A stretch of DNA of 54,873 nt from Bacteroidota bacterium (GCA_023412195.1 JAEYNZ010000137.1:1-54873); one strand, 5' to 3'. Shown: positions 8,595-17,771, counted from the stretch's first letter. The notes: a model not told the origin generated them from the letters alone. A program made the numbers and translations.

Positions 8595-9374
8595 TTATAG
8601 TTTCTCCATCTCCTCCTTAAGCCAGCGGGGCCTGTCGGTAGTGATGCCTTTCACTCCAAGGTCTGTCATTCTTTTTGCGATCGCAGGATCATTAACTGTC
8701 CAGACCAGCACCTCAAGGTTTTGGGCAGCTGCCATCTGCATTACCTCCTCATCAATAATATTGTAGTTCAGGTTTATGCCCTCAAGACCAGCTTTGGCAG
8801 CCTCTTTGATTTTTGTTTTTAATTCCTGTCTGGAGGAAGTTAACCAGTAACATTTATTGTTTGGAAACTGTTTTTTTGTATCCAGAATGGTTTCCCATCC
8901 AAAACTGATAAATACAATCTGGTTCAGTTTGCCGCTTCTATCTATTTCCCTGCTAAGATGAGGTATGATTTCGCTCCCTGCCTTGATTTCTATTACCAGC
9001 GTCTTTCCAGCAGGAACAGTTTCAATGATTTCAGTAATAAACGGGATCTTTTCACCTTTAAATTTTTCATCCTTCCAGCTGCCGACATCCAGGTCCCTCA
9101 GTACCAGGGAGGGTGAGTCCTTGATGACCATGTTTTTTTTACCAGCAGAAGTTCTTTTGGTGTCTTTATCATGAATCACCATGACGCGGTTGTCGAGCGA
9201 AAGGAAAACATCTACTTCAACTGCATCGGCACCAAGTTCCCATGCCAGGTTTGCTGCAGCAACCGTATTCTCAGGAGCCAGGTATGAAGCACCGCGGTGC
9301 GCGATAAAAGTTTGTTGTGCTGTAAGCCGTGCACCGAAGAAAGCCAGTAAAATCATAGGGTATATCTTCTTCAT
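8595..9374 (-). CDS. Secreted glycerophosphodiester phosphodiesterase
   Basis: The 259-residue protein starts with a signal peptide (MKKIYPMILLAFFGARLTAQ, cleavage after about residue 19). It then carries the GDPD motifs: AHRGASYLAPENT, where the HRGA His-Arg bind the phosphate, EVDVFLSLDNRVMVIHD with the metal-binding Glu and Asp and the catalytic His, and later VIEIKAG. The enzyme hydrolyses glycerophosphodiesters from phospholipid breakdown to glycerol-3-phosphate and an alcohol, probably in the periplasm or outer envelope. Length is normal. The C-terminal VWTVNDPAIAKRMTDLGVKGITTDRP is typical of the family end. Confidence 0.9.
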   Translation of the reverse strand: MKKIYPMILLAFFGARLTAQQTFIAHRGASYLAPENTVAAANLAWELGADAVEVDVFLSLDNRVMVIHDKDTKRTSAGKKNMVIKDSPSLVLRDLDVGSWKDEKFKGEKIPFITEIIETVPAGKTLVIEIKAGSEIIPHLSREIDRSGKLNQIVFISFGWETILDTKKQFPNNKCYWLTSSRQELKTKIKEAAKAGLEGINLNYNIIDEEVMQMAAAQNLEVLVWTVNDPAIAKRMTDLGVKGITTDRPRWLKEEMEKL

Positions 9375-9470
9375 TGTTTAATATTTATATCCCGAAGATA
9401 AAAAGGAAAAAATTTTAATCCTCGTTTCGCTGAAAAAAAATGTAGTTTTACCTCCACATTCAGATAAGAA

Positions 9471-10397
9471 ATGAATAGGGAATTTGCATCAGACATCGGT
9501 ATTTTTTTCTTAAAACAGCTGGCCCTGCTGCCATTCAGGTTGCTCTATTTTTTATCTGACCTCATGTATTACCTAATCTATTATATAATCGGGTATCGCA
9601 AAAATGTGGTTATTAAAAACCTGAAAAATTCGTTTCCGGAAAAAAGCAATACAGAAATCAGGAATGTGGCAAAAAGGTTTTACAGGCACTTCTGCGATTT
9701 AACAGTTGAGGTTATTAAGCTGCATGCCATGAATGAAAAGGATTTCAGGCGGCGATTGAAAGTCAGGAACATCGGGCTGCTTGATCAGTTATACAATCAG
9801 AACAGGAGTATTGTGGTATTGACGATGCACTACAACAACTGGGAATGGAGCAGCTGCATTCCACTCTACATGAAGCATAAGCCCCTTGGTGTTTACAAGC
9901 CGCTTCACAACGCAAAATATGATGCATACATTAACAACAATCGCGAACGGATGGGTGTTAATATGATTCCGAATCAAATAGTCCTGCGCAGGATTGTAGA
10001 GTTACAGCGCAATCATGAGTTATTCCTTCTTTGGCTGGCAGGCGATCAGACTCCCCCTGTATTTCATGATTCATGGTTCACGTTTTTAAATCAGGATGCT
10101 ATGTTTTATCCCGGGCCAGCTACCCTATCAATGCGTTTTAATTTACCTGTGCTGTTTCAGAAGATTGAAAAGGTAAAAAGAGGATATTACGAAACGACGT
10201 TTGAGATGTTGATAGATAATCCCATGGGGATGAGTGAATCAGAAATCATGGAGGTTTACATTCGAAGAATGGAAGAAATCATAAGGGAGCAGCCCGAATA
10301 TTATTTGTGGTCACATAAACGCTGGAAACATAAACGGCCGGGGCCTCTCAGCGTACAGAACAAAGAGAATATTACTGCCAAACCGGAGAACGCATGA
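9471..10397 (+). CDS. LpxL/HtrB-like lipid acyltransferase, first of a tandem pair
   Basis: The 308-residue protein has an N-terminal hydrophobic helix (about 10-45) and the acyltransferase HX4E box at H120-E125 (HYNNWE). A second conserved box around LLWLAGDQTPP follows. The family transfers acyl chains to lipid A precursors or other lysolipids at the cytoplasmic face of the inner membrane. Its end overlaps the next gene by 4 bases (ATGA), so the two are translationally coupled. The two proteins are clearly paralogous, both ending in YYLWSH-RWKHKRP. The exact acceptor cannot be told from sequence. Confidence 0.83.
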   Translation: MNREFASDIGIFFLKQLALLPFRLLYFLSDLMYYLIYYIIGYRKNVVIKNLKNSFPEKSNTEIRNVAKRFYRHFCDLTVEVIKLHAMNEKDFRRRLKVRNIGLLDQLYNQNRSIVVLTMHYNNWEWSSCIPLYMKHKPLGVYKPLHNAKYDAYINNNRERMGVNMIPNQIVLRRIVELQRNHELFLLWLAGDQTPPVFHDSWFTFLNQDAMFYPGPATLSMRFNLPVLFQKIEKVKRGYYETTFEMLIDNPMGMSESEIMEVYIRRMEEIIREQPEYYLWSHKRWKHKRPGPLSVQNKENITAKPENA

Positions 10398-11377
10398 AAA
10401 ATCCAATGGAAAATGCTGTTGTTAACCCGGTAAACAGGCCTTCAGGGATAACCATTCAAGATATTAGATACCATGAGGGATTTATCAAACGAAACCTGAA
10501 CAGGGTGGTTGTTTTCTTTTTGTACCTGATTTCCTTGTTACCTTTCAGGCTGTTGTATGTAATATCTGATTTTCTTTACCTGATGATCCGTTATGTGTTC
10601 AGGTACAGGAGAAAGGTAATCGAAGAAAATCTCCTGTATGCATTTCCTGAAAAAACTGATGTGGAAAGAAAAAGGATTGCAGCACGTTTTTACCGTCACT
10701 TTACTGATTTGATGGTTGAAGCCATCAAGTTACACAGTGTATCTGCAGAACAGATGGACAAACGGCTAAAATTTGAAGGCATTGATCAATTGAACACTCA
10801 TCTGGCCAACGGTAAGAGTATCATCATTCTGGCTATGCACCACAACAACTGGGAATGGTGTAGTTACATGCAGACCATGACCAACTGCATGGGTTTTATG
10901 GTGTATAATCCGGTACGTGGCAATCAGGCCATGGAAAAATTCATACTACACTCGCGTGAAAAATGGGGTGGTAAATGTATACCTGTACATCAGTCGGCAC
11001 GGGTCGCACTGGAGTTTCATCAGAATAAAATTCCAACCGGCATCTGGCTTGGAGCAGATCAGACCCCTCCTGCCACATCAAAATTCTGGACTATTTTTCT
11101 GAACCGGGAGGCTCCTTTTTTTACAGGACCTGAAAAAATTGCTGCAAAAACCAATCAGCCTGTGTTCTTTCAACATGTAACCAAAACAGGAAGGGGCAAA
11201 TACCTGGCAAGGTTCATTCCATTAATAGAAAATCCGGCAGAAGTTCCCCCCAATGATATCCTGCTTGCTTATGTCAGGAAAATGGAAGAAATCATCAGGC
11301 AGGAGCCTGATTATTATCTTTGGTCACACCGCAGGTGGAAACATAAACGGCCTGCTGATATTCCACTTACCCTTTAG
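10394..11377 (+). CDS. LpxL/HtrB-like lipid acyltransferase, second of a tandem pair
   Basis: The 327-residue paralogue of the upstream gene has an extra N-terminal extension of about 30 residues, a membrane helix at about 37-70, and the HX4E box at H149-E154 (HHNNWE). The GADQTPP segment and the C-terminal DYYLWSHRRWKHKRP match its neighbour. It lies in the same unit, coupled by ATGA upstream and followed after only 3 bases by the ATP-grasp-like gene. Two acyltransferases in tandem would suit the two acyloxyacyl steps of lipid A or the two acylations of another envelope lipid; this is inference. Confidence 0.83.
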   Translation: MKNPMENAVVNPVNRPSGITIQDIRYHEGFIKRNLNRVVVFFLYLISLLPFRLLYVISDFLYLMIRYVFRYRRKVIEENLLYAFPEKTDVERKRIAARFYRHFTDLMVEAIKLHSVSAEQMDKRLKFEGIDQLNTHLANGKSIIILAMHHNNWEWCSYMQTMTNCMGFMVYNPVRGNQAMEKFILHSREKWGGKCIPVHQSARVALEFHQNKIPTGIWLGADQTPPATSKFWTIFLNREAPFFTGPEKIAAKTNQPVFFQHVTKTGRGKYLARFIPLIENPAEVPPNDILLAYVRKMEEIIRQEPDYYLWSHRRWKHKRPADIPLTL

Positions 11378-11380
11378 AAA

Positions 11381-12613
11381 ATGGAACCGGGCTTTCCAGA
11401 TATTTATTATTTCAATCCCACCTGCGAGTATGCCGTAGGAAACGGACAACCATCATGGCAGCCAAACCTTTTGCTTCAGAAGATGGAAGAAGATTTAGGC
11501 GTTCTTCCAGTATATTTTTCCAGTCAAAAGGATGTTGTGCTGGTTAAAAAAATGCCACCTGTGCCTTTTATCCGGAGGATGGAAAATATCGGTATAGCTA
11601 TTCCTGAATTTTTCCCGGTCCAGGAGGTGGCAAGAGATAATAATTTTGCTGTCAGGTCAAAAAACCGGTTGCTGCCCTGGGGCTGGAGCCCTGCAGTACA
11701 CCGTCTTTTGGGGCCACTGAAACCTTCCTGTTCAGCAGAATTCAATGAATCACCTGTTGCCCAATGGAGACCATGCTACCGGGATCTTTATTCACGAAAA
11801 TTTGCAAGGGAAATTTTATCTTCATTACTGCCTCATCTGCCTTCAGAGGTTATGATTAAAAGCCATATGCTACCTGAAGTCTGCACCTCGTTAAAACAGA
11901 TTGAGGAACTGCAATCAAGGTGGGGAAAGATCATGGTTAAGGCACCGTGGAGCAGTTCGGGACGGGGGCTTCAGCCTTTAACAAAAGTACCTGTTGTGAC
12001 TAAAGTACAGGAAAAGCTTCAGGGTATCATCAACGATCAGGGATATGCAATGGCAGAGCCTTTTCTCAACAAGCAGCTTGACCTGGCCCTGCAGTTTGAA
12101 ATTAAAAAGGGGAAGGTGCAATATTTAGGCGTCAGCCGATTCATTGCCGACAGAAAAGGAAGGTATGAAGGCAATTATCTGAATGGCTGGCCTTCCGGAT
12201 TAGATTCAGCTGTTGTCAGGTTTGCAGAAGATATGTGCAATCTTTTGCCCGGACCAGTCGCTGAAGTTATTGAAGCCAGTGACCTGTCAAAATCGTTTGA
12301 AGGCAGCTTTGGTGTTGATACTTTAATTTATACCGATGAGGAAGGTTCTCTGCGAATAAACCCATGTCTGGAACTAAACCTTCGCATGACAATGGGGCTT
12401 CTTTCCCTAAGGCTGGAAAAGATTATCGATCCGGGCAAAAGAGCTGTCTTTAAAACATGGTATTATCCGGGTAAACCTTTTCTCCGGTATATTCAGGAAA
12501 TGGAACAAAAACACCCCCTTAATATTGAAGGCGGAAAAATTAAATCTGGATTCATGGCACTCGTTCCTGCCGATGAAGGTACTCAATTCGGAGCCTGCAT
12601 ATTGATAGCCTGA
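11381..12613 (+). CDS. ATP-grasp-like protein of unknown function, linked to lipid acyltransferases
   Basis: I do not recognise a named family for this 410-residue protein. Visible features fit an ATP-grasp fold: MVKAPWSSSGRGLQ at about 185-200 looks like the glycine/serine-rich nucleotide-binding loop with its lysine, YAMAEPFLNKQLDLALQFEI looks like the following Glu-containing strand, and RINPCLELNLRMTMG near 330-345 has the E-x-N metal motif. ATP-grasp enzymes join a carboxylate to an amine or thiol through an acyl phosphate. It starts 3 bases after the second acyltransferase, so a role in modifying the same lipid is a reasonable guess. There is no signal peptide, so it should be cytoplasmic. 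Confidence 0.55.
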   Translation: MEPGFPDIYYFNPTCEYAVGNGQPSWQPNLLLQKMEEDLGVLPVYFSSQKDVVLVKKMPPVPFIRRMENIGIAIPEFFPVQEVARDNNFAVRSKNRLLPWGWSPAVHRLLGPLKPSCSAEFNESPVAQWRPCYRDLYSRKFAREILSSLLPHLPSEVMIKSHMLPEVCTSLKQIEELQSRWGKIMVKAPWSSSGRGLQPLTKVPVVTKVQEKLQGIINDQGYAMAEPFLNKQLDLALQFEIKKGKVQYLGVSRFIADRKGRYEGNYLNGWPSGLDSAVVRFAEDMCNLLPGPVAEVIEASDLSKSFEGSFGVDTLIYTDEEGSLRINPCLELNLRMTMGLLSLRLEKIIDPGKRAVFKTWYYPGKPFLRYIQEMEQKHPLNIEGGKIKSGFMALVPADEGTQFGACILIA

Positions 12614-12646
12614 AGTTATTATAATATTTAATTATTAGTGGACCTT

Positions 12647-12677
12647 TTTGTCCTTTAGTAAATATTTCATATCTTTG
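12647..12677 (+). promoter_or_regulatory. Consensus promoter of the ric gene
   Basis: TTTG at 12647-12650 and TATCTTTG at 12670-12677 are separated by exactly 19 bases, a perfect match to the Bacteroidota promoter. The start point would be near 12684 and the leader is about 20 bases. It makes ric the first gene of its own transcript. Confidence 0.8.
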
Positions 12678-12702
12678 GCCAATCATATTAAAACAATTCA
12701 TC

Positions 12703-13425
12703 ATGAAAATTACAACAGATACACCGGTAGGAGAAATTGTAAAAGCAAATTTTAAAGCTGCATCCACTTTCCAGGCAAACAGGATTGATTTCTGCTGTGG
12801 CGGGCATCAGTCAGTGCTTGAGGCTTGTAAAAAGGCAGGTGTTAAATCAGAAGTGCTGATTAAACAGCTTGAAGAAGTTTTGCAGGATTCAGATCCGGAT
12901 ACCGAGTACATCAACAATCTTGAATTGGGTGTATTGGCCGATTATATTGTAAACCGCCATCATTCATACGTGAGGAAATACATACCTTTTCTGACACAAA
13001 GCCTTCAGAAGATTGCAGACGTTCATGGAGCAAATCATCCTGAACTGACAGAAGTCAGGGATCATTTTCTTGCCTCAGCGGGAGAACTTACAATGCACAT
13101 GCAGAAGGAGGAACTTGTATTATTCCCCTATGTAAAACAACTTGAGCAGGCTAAAAAGGAGAACAGGTCCAAACCAGTATCAGCATTTGGGTCCGTAACG
13201 AACCCGATAGAATCAATGATGCAGGAGCATCAGAATGAAGGTGAACGTTTTGAACTCATGGCCAGGCTTACCAACAATTACATGGTTCCGGAAGACGGAT
13301 GCACCACCTATGAAGTAAGCCTTAAGCAGCTTGCCGATTTCGAAAAAGATCTGCACAGGCACATACATCTGGAGAACAATATTTTATTTGTCAAGGCAAA
13401 AGAACTGGAAGACAGCTTCAGTTAA
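12703..13425 (+). CDS. ric: Iron-sulfur cluster repair di-iron protein Ric (YtfE/ScdA)
   Basis: The 240-residue protein has an N-terminal DUF542 domain with the double cysteine C31-C32 (DFCCGGHQ) and a hemerythrin-like domain behind it. Likely di-iron ligands are H86, H132, E136 (MHMQKEE), H176, H220 and E224 (HIHLEN), the same order as in E. coli YtfE. Ric proteins supply iron to repair Fe-S clusters damaged by nitric oxide or oxygen. In many bacteria they are induced by NO. A perfect promoter precedes it; two small genes follow and may share its transcript. Confidence 0.93.
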   Translation: MKITTDTPVGEIVKANFKAASTFQANRIDFCCGGHQSVLEACKKAGVKSEVLIKQLEEVLQDSDPDTEYINNLELGVLADYIVNRHHSYVRKYIPFLTQSLQKIADVHGANHPELTEVRDHFLASAGELTMHMQKEELVLFPYVKQLEQAKKENRSKPVSAFGSVTNPIESMMQEHQNEGERFELMARLTNNYMVPEDGCTTYEVSLKQLADFEKDLHRHIHLENNILFVKAKELEDSFS

Positions 13426-13514
13426 TATGAAACGAGTATGATTCGTTTGCACAAATATGGATGAAATTCATCCTGCGAGTTCCATCCGACAATTAAAAAA
13501 CAAATTTATAACGG

Positions 13515-13961
13515 ATGAAAAAAGCACCCATTCCCATTTCCGGCATTTTCTTTTTCTGGGCTGGTTTTGTATGCTCAATCAGTTTTATGGAAGCCTGGTT
13601 AAAGTTCAGGGCTCCGGGCGTAACGCTGCCAATAGGGCTCAGTATTGGTAAACTGATTTTTACTGCATTGAACCGGATGGAATGGGTGTTTGTTTTCATT
13701 TTGATGGTTTTGCTCGTACCCCATATTAAGAAGTTTTCCGTAACAGCTGTTTCCATTTTTGCCACAACAATTGTGCTGCTGCTGATACAGACTATATGGT
13801 TACTTCCCCAACTGAATGACAGGGCTGAACAAATCATCGCAGGTCACCAACCCGGTGAATCGTATGTTCACATGCTTTTTGGAATAGCTGAAGTTTTAAA
13901 GGTATTATTTCTGATATATCTGGGGTACACTACAGTTAAAAAAGCAAACAATTATGATTGA
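13515..13961 (+). CDS. Small four-helix membrane protein, function unknown
   Basis: The 148-residue protein has four hydrophobic segments, at about 8-28, 55-72, 76-97 and 117-140, with short loops. I see no catalytic motif. It starts 89 bases after ric, and a perfect 7-bp-arm palindrome (GGATGAA-A-TTCATCC, 13459-13473) lies in that gap. It may be part of a stress-response group with ric; position is the only evidence for this. Confidence 0.7.
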   Translation: MKKAPIPISGIFFFWAGFVCSISFMEAWLKFRAPGVTLPIGLSIGKLIFTALNRMEWVFVFILMVLLVPHIKKFSVTAVSIFATTIVLLLIQTIWLLPQLNDRAEQIIAGHQPGESYVHMLFGIAEVLKVLFLIYLGYTTVKKANNYD

Positions 13962-13985
13962 AATAATTTTAAAACCCCCAGGAAA

Positions 13986-14285
13986 ATGAGTACAACGTAT
14001 TATCCCGTAGATCCTGATTATCACGACATGATTCTGAAGGAGATGTCGGAAAAGGAAACAGCCGTAATCCATTTTTTTAATGGAGACAGTACACTTGGAA
14101 ATATTTCAGGGAAGATCAAAGGTATTGTTGTTGATGAAAATCATGAAGAGTTTGTAGAACTTCATGCAGGCGAAAAGGTTCGGATTGACAGGATTATAGT
14201 CCTGAACGGAAAACCAGGTCCGGCCTATGATGAATATGATGCATATGCACTGGCCTGTCTCGACTGCATGGGTGGTATGGATTAA
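13986..14285 (+). CDS. Small cytoplasmic protein, possibly related to Rho-binding antiterminator (ROF)
   Basis: The 99-residue protein follows 24 bases after the membrane protein gene. The pattern YYPVDPDYHDM at the start, a beta-rich centre with GDSTLGNISGKIKG, and EEFVELHAGEKVRIDRIIVL resembles the Sm-like fold of ROF/YaeO proteins, which bind Rho and block termination. The ending contains a Cys pair (ACLDCMGG) not expected in ROF. The similarity is by eye only; treat it as a hypothesis. Confidence 0.5.
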   Translation: MSTTYYPVDPDYHDMILKEMSEKETAVIHFFNGDSTLGNISGKIKGIVVDENHEEFVELHAGEKVRIDRIIVLNGKPGPAYDEYDAYALACLDCMGGMD

Positions 14286-14529
14286 GTGAATTAAACATTG
14301 GCGGAAAGAACATGTAGTCCGGTAATATTCCTGTTGTTTCTGCATGCTTTTCATTTCAGTAGCTTTGAAATATTCTGGAAGGCAGAAGAATTCATCTTTC
14401 TTATTCATTCTTATCTCATAATCATATCTCTTTAGACCCGTTCCCGATATTATTTGTTCCGGAATTCTCAGGTGCATCTTTTTTCGTAAATTGATTGCTT
14501 CTTTAGAATGATAACAAAAGAATCATACA

Positions 14530-15339
14530 ATGGGAACTGCAGAAAAGCCTGCCGGCAGGTCAAGAAGACTCTCAGACAAGGAGTATAAGCGGGAACTTAA
14601 AAAACTCCAGATAGAACTCGTTAAGCTCCAGGAATGGGTGAAAAAGAAAGAGCTAAAGTTGGTTATAATTTTCGAAGGCCGTGATGCAGCAGGTAAAGGA
14701 GGGGTCATTAAAAGGATTACCCAGGTTTTGAATCCCCGGATCTGCAGAGTGGTGGCTCTTGGAATACCAACTGAGAAGGAAAAAACCCAGTGGTATTTTC
14801 AGCGATATGCAAACCATTTACCTGCGGCAGGAGAAATGGTGCTTTTCGACCGGAGCTGGTATAACCGGGCAGGAGTTGAAAAGGTGATGGGATTTTGCAC
14901 CAACGATGAGTATTGGGAATTTCTTCGTTCATGTCCGAATTTCGAGAGAATGCTCATCCGGTCAGGCATAATCCTTATCAAGTACTGGTTTTCGGTAAGC
15001 GAAGCAGAACAGGAAAAGCGTTTCAATTCAAGGAATGAAGATCCTACTAAAAGATGGAAGCTGAGCCTGATTGATATGAAGTCCCGGGAGATGTATGTTG
15101 AGTATTCCATGGCAAAAGATGAGATGTTTGCCTACACCGATACGAAGATCAGTCCGTGGTATACTGTTGATGCCGATAGTAAAAAGCGTGCCCGTTTAAA
15201 TTGTATTCATCATCTGCTGACAATGATAGAATACGAAGATTTAACGCCCGAACCTATCATATTGCAGCCCAAGAACAGCAATAAAGGTTATGTTCGGCCT
15301 CCTATCGATGAAACAACATATGTTCCGGAAGTATACTGA
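14530..15339 (+). CDS. ppk2: Polyphosphate kinase 2
   Basis: The 269-residue protein has a coiled N-terminus (about 15-42) and the PPK2 Walker A loop GRDAAGKGG at 50-58. The Walker B/lid region LFDRSWYNRAGVE has its Asp at about 107. PPK2 enzymes transfer phosphate between polyphosphate and nucleotides; class I to III cannot be settled here. The gene precedes nnr by 26 bases in the same direction and likely shares its transcript. Length is typical for single-domain PPK2. A 244-bp gap without clear signals precedes it. Confidence 0.92.
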   Translation: MGTAEKPAGRSRRLSDKEYKRELKKLQIELVKLQEWVKKKELKLVIIFEGRDAAGKGGVIKRITQVLNPRICRVVALGIPTEKEKTQWYFQRYANHLPAAGEMVLFDRSWYNRAGVEKVMGFCTNDEYWEFLRSCPNFERMLIRSGIILIKYWFSVSEAEQEKRFNSRNEDPTKRWKLSLIDMKSREMYVEYSMAKDEMFAYTDTKISPWYTVDADSKKRARLNCIHHLLTMIEYEDLTPEPIILQPKNSNKGYVRPPIDETTYVPEVY

Positions 15340-15365
15340 AGTTTAGTTTATGATAAAGCAGCCCA

Positions 15366-16892
15366 ATGAAATTATTTTCTACTAAACAAATTGCAGAAAT
15401 AGACAGGTATACCATCACCCATGAACCGGTGGCCTACATTGAACTGATGGAAAGGGCAGCCATGCAGGTAACCTTATGGTTAAAGGGAAAATACAATACG
15501 GACCGTAAAATGGTATTCTTTGCAGGGCCCGGGAACAATGGGGGAGATGCTCTTGCAGTTGCACGGCAGATGGCTGACTATGGATATCACTGTACATTGT
15601 GCCTGTATGACAGGGGAAAAGGATTGAAAGGTTCTCCCGAAATTAACATGCAGAGGTTGGCAGGGCAGAGAAAAGCCGGCATGAAGTATATTGCCGGTAT
15701 AAATGATTTTCCTGAAACAGGACCGGGGGATGTAATTATTGATGGTCTTTACGGGTCAGGATTATCGAGGCCTTTGAATGGTTTGCCTGCAGAAATTGTG
15801 CAAAAGGTGAACAGTCTGCCTAACGAAGTGATTGCCATTGACATTCCCAGCGGATTGATGGGAGAAGACAATTCGGGCAATGTAACTGAAAATATAATAG
15901 AAGCTGATTTTACCCTTACATTCCAGTTTCCCAAAATATGTTTTCTGTTTGCAGAAAATGAAAAATATACAGGGAAATGGGTGGTCCTGCCCATAGGCTT
16001 ACATCAGAAAGGAATAGAAATTACCCCATCGGAGTATTATTTTACGGAAACGGAGGATGTAGCTAAAATGATTCTTCCCCGGTCAAAGTTTTCACACAAG
16101 GGAACCTTTGGCCATGCACTTCTCATAGCCGGCAGTTACGGAAAAACAGGTGCAGCAGTGCTCGCATCGCGTGCCTGTATGAGAGCAGGTGCAGGTTTGC
16201 TTACCACGCATGTTCCCCATTTCGGTTATCCAATTGTTCAGACGGCTGTTCCTGAAGCAATGGTCAGCGTGGATGCCCATGATTCGATCTTCACAGAATT
16301 TCCTGATCTGGCTTCTTTCAATGCCATTGGTGCAGGTCCTGGCATTGGTATGAAATCCAATACACGTTCCGCCCTTCACGAATTGATCATACAGTCACGC
16401 GTACCGCTGGTGCTTGATGCCGATGCCCTTAATATTCTTTCTGAAAATCCCGAATGGATGCAGTTCCTGCCGGAAAATACAATCCTTACTCCCCATCCGG
16501 GTGAGTTCAGAAGGCTGGCCGGGGAAACTGCAGATTCCTGGGAGCGTATTCAGAAGCAGCTCCAGATGGCTAAAAACTTTAAGGTGATTATTGTGCTGAA
16601 AGGTGCCTATACTTCGGTAGCTTTACCCGACGGACGGCTATACTTCAACTCTACCGGCAATCCCGGAATGGCTACCGCAGGCAGCGGTGATGCACTGACC
16701 GGAATCATACTTGGACTGCTGGCCTGCCGCATGAAACCTGAAGATGCTGCCATTGCAGGTGTCTACCTGCACGGCCTTGCTGGCGACCTGGCAGCAAAAG
16801 TGAAATCTGAACATTCACTTGTCGCAGGTGATATTATAGAACATCTTGGGCAGGCTTTTCTGGAAATGGAACAGCAGGTTTCTGAATATTAA
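15366..16892 (+). CDS. nnr: Bifunctional NAD(P)H-hydrate epimerase / ADP-dependent NAD(P)H-hydrate dehydratase
   Basis: The 508-residue fusion repairs hydrated NAD(P)H. The N-terminal YjeF_N epimerase domain (about 1-215) has FFAGPGNNGGDALAVAR and a DGLYGSGL loop. The C-terminal kinase-like dehydratase domain (about 225-500) has SHKGTFGHALLIAGSYG, TPHPGEF and NPGMATAGSGDALTG, where the GSGD Asp is the catalytic residue. Both active sites look intact. It is the second gene of a ppk2-nnr pair. A weak ACACC/GGTGT hairpin follows the stop codon. Confidence 0.95.
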   Translation: MKLFSTKQIAEIDRYTITHEPVAYIELMERAAMQVTLWLKGKYNTDRKMVFFAGPGNNGGDALAVARQMADYGYHCTLCLYDRGKGLKGSPEINMQRLAGQRKAGMKYIAGINDFPETGPGDVIIDGLYGSGLSRPLNGLPAEIVQKVNSLPNEVIAIDIPSGLMGEDNSGNVTENIIEADFTLTFQFPKICFLFAENEKYTGKWVVLPIGLHQKGIEITPSEYYFTETEDVAKMILPRSKFSHKGTFGHALLIAGSYGKTGAAVLASRACMRAGAGLLTTHVPHFGYPIVQTAVPEAMVSVDAHDSIFTEFPDLASFNAIGAGPGIGMKSNTRSALHELIIQSRVPLVLDADALNILSENPEWMQFLPENTILTPHPGEFRRLAGETADSWERIQKQLQMAKNFKVIIVLKGAYTSVALPDGRLYFNSTGNPGMATAGSGDALTGIILGLLACRMKPEDAAIAGVYLHGLAGDLAAKVKSEHSLVAGDIIEHLGQAFLEMEQQVSEY

Positions 16893-17771
16893 AACACCTT
16901 GTGCTGGTGTGGCTTTAGCCAGAGCCATATAAACCCTGTTTTAAATTGAATTCCTTGCCTATGATATGGATCACTTATGAACCAAACCCTTGTTGCCTTT
17001 TTCCTTAGGTAAACAATTTAGTATGGTGCAAAGATCAGAAAGGGATTTCTTTATTGTATTTCTCTTTAAATTTATTCCTGGGCATATAATTATCTCACAT
17101 ATAAGGAAACTAATGGATTTGCATGTTCACAGGATAAATTGAACAATCCTTCCTTCCAGGTAACAATATCTGATATTTCAGCGGCTGATCATCAGCAGCA
17201 AACCGTTATGGTCGTATCAACCTGCCTTTAAGGTTGTACCAGAACCGCTATAAGTTCGCGATATATTCGCGATATATTCGCGATTAGTTCGCGATATAAA
17301 GGCGATTTACCGAACCGATCGCGAATGCATCGCTAATTTACCGTGAATACGTCAGGATGCATAACCAGAGGATTTGCATATCTTGTAAGGATTGTGATAA
17401 ATTTAAAAGTTAACCCAAAAACAGTGCTGATGCCGGAAGTTGATCATTTATATCACAGCAGCAAGGGTCCCCCTGGGAACTATGTTTTTTTCATGAGGCC
17501 TGGACCAGCCGTTTTCAGGACCAGGCTTGTCCTGTGCATGAATTGTTAAACACCGGTTCAACATGCACGTCAAGAGCAGATGAAGCGTGCGGACTGGCAG
17601 GCTAATCAGAGGATTATGGTATTTGCCTGAAAAAGAAGATTCTTTTACTTATGCTTTAAAGTTAAAAGAGATTGCGGCGAATAAATTGTCACTTTTGAAT
17701 TTCTTTATAAAAAAAGACGGATTGCACAATAAAATTCTATTTTTAGGGCTTTAATTAAAACAAGCAACGGA
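16893..17771. other. Long non-coding stretch between nnr and the DUF4831 gene
   Basis: About 880 bases without a convincing gene. The stretch contains the 11-bp TCGCGA repeat at 17255-17298. A possible 6-bp hairpin (GCCTGG/CCAGGC) lies around 17497-17526. An open frame at 17343-17549 of 68 codons has no recognisable content and is not called. The final 60 bases before 17772 are AT-rich and probably hold the promoter, but no consensus pair is clear. Confidence 0.6.
17255..17298. repeat. Four 11-bp iterons centred on TCGCGA
   Basis: Four direct units of exactly 11 bases: TTCGCGATATA at 17255, 17266 and 17288, and TTCGCGATTAG at 17277. Each contains the palindrome TCGCGA. Related words (GGCGATTTACCG, CCGATCGCGAATGCATCGC) follow to about 17341. 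The 11-bp spacing is about one helical turn, so a protein could contact each unit on the same DNA face. Confidence 0.8.

Noticed and set aside
17343..17549. Open frame of 68 codons in the gene desert
   Set aside because: No recognisable content, no promoter match and no conserved neighbours; treated as chance.
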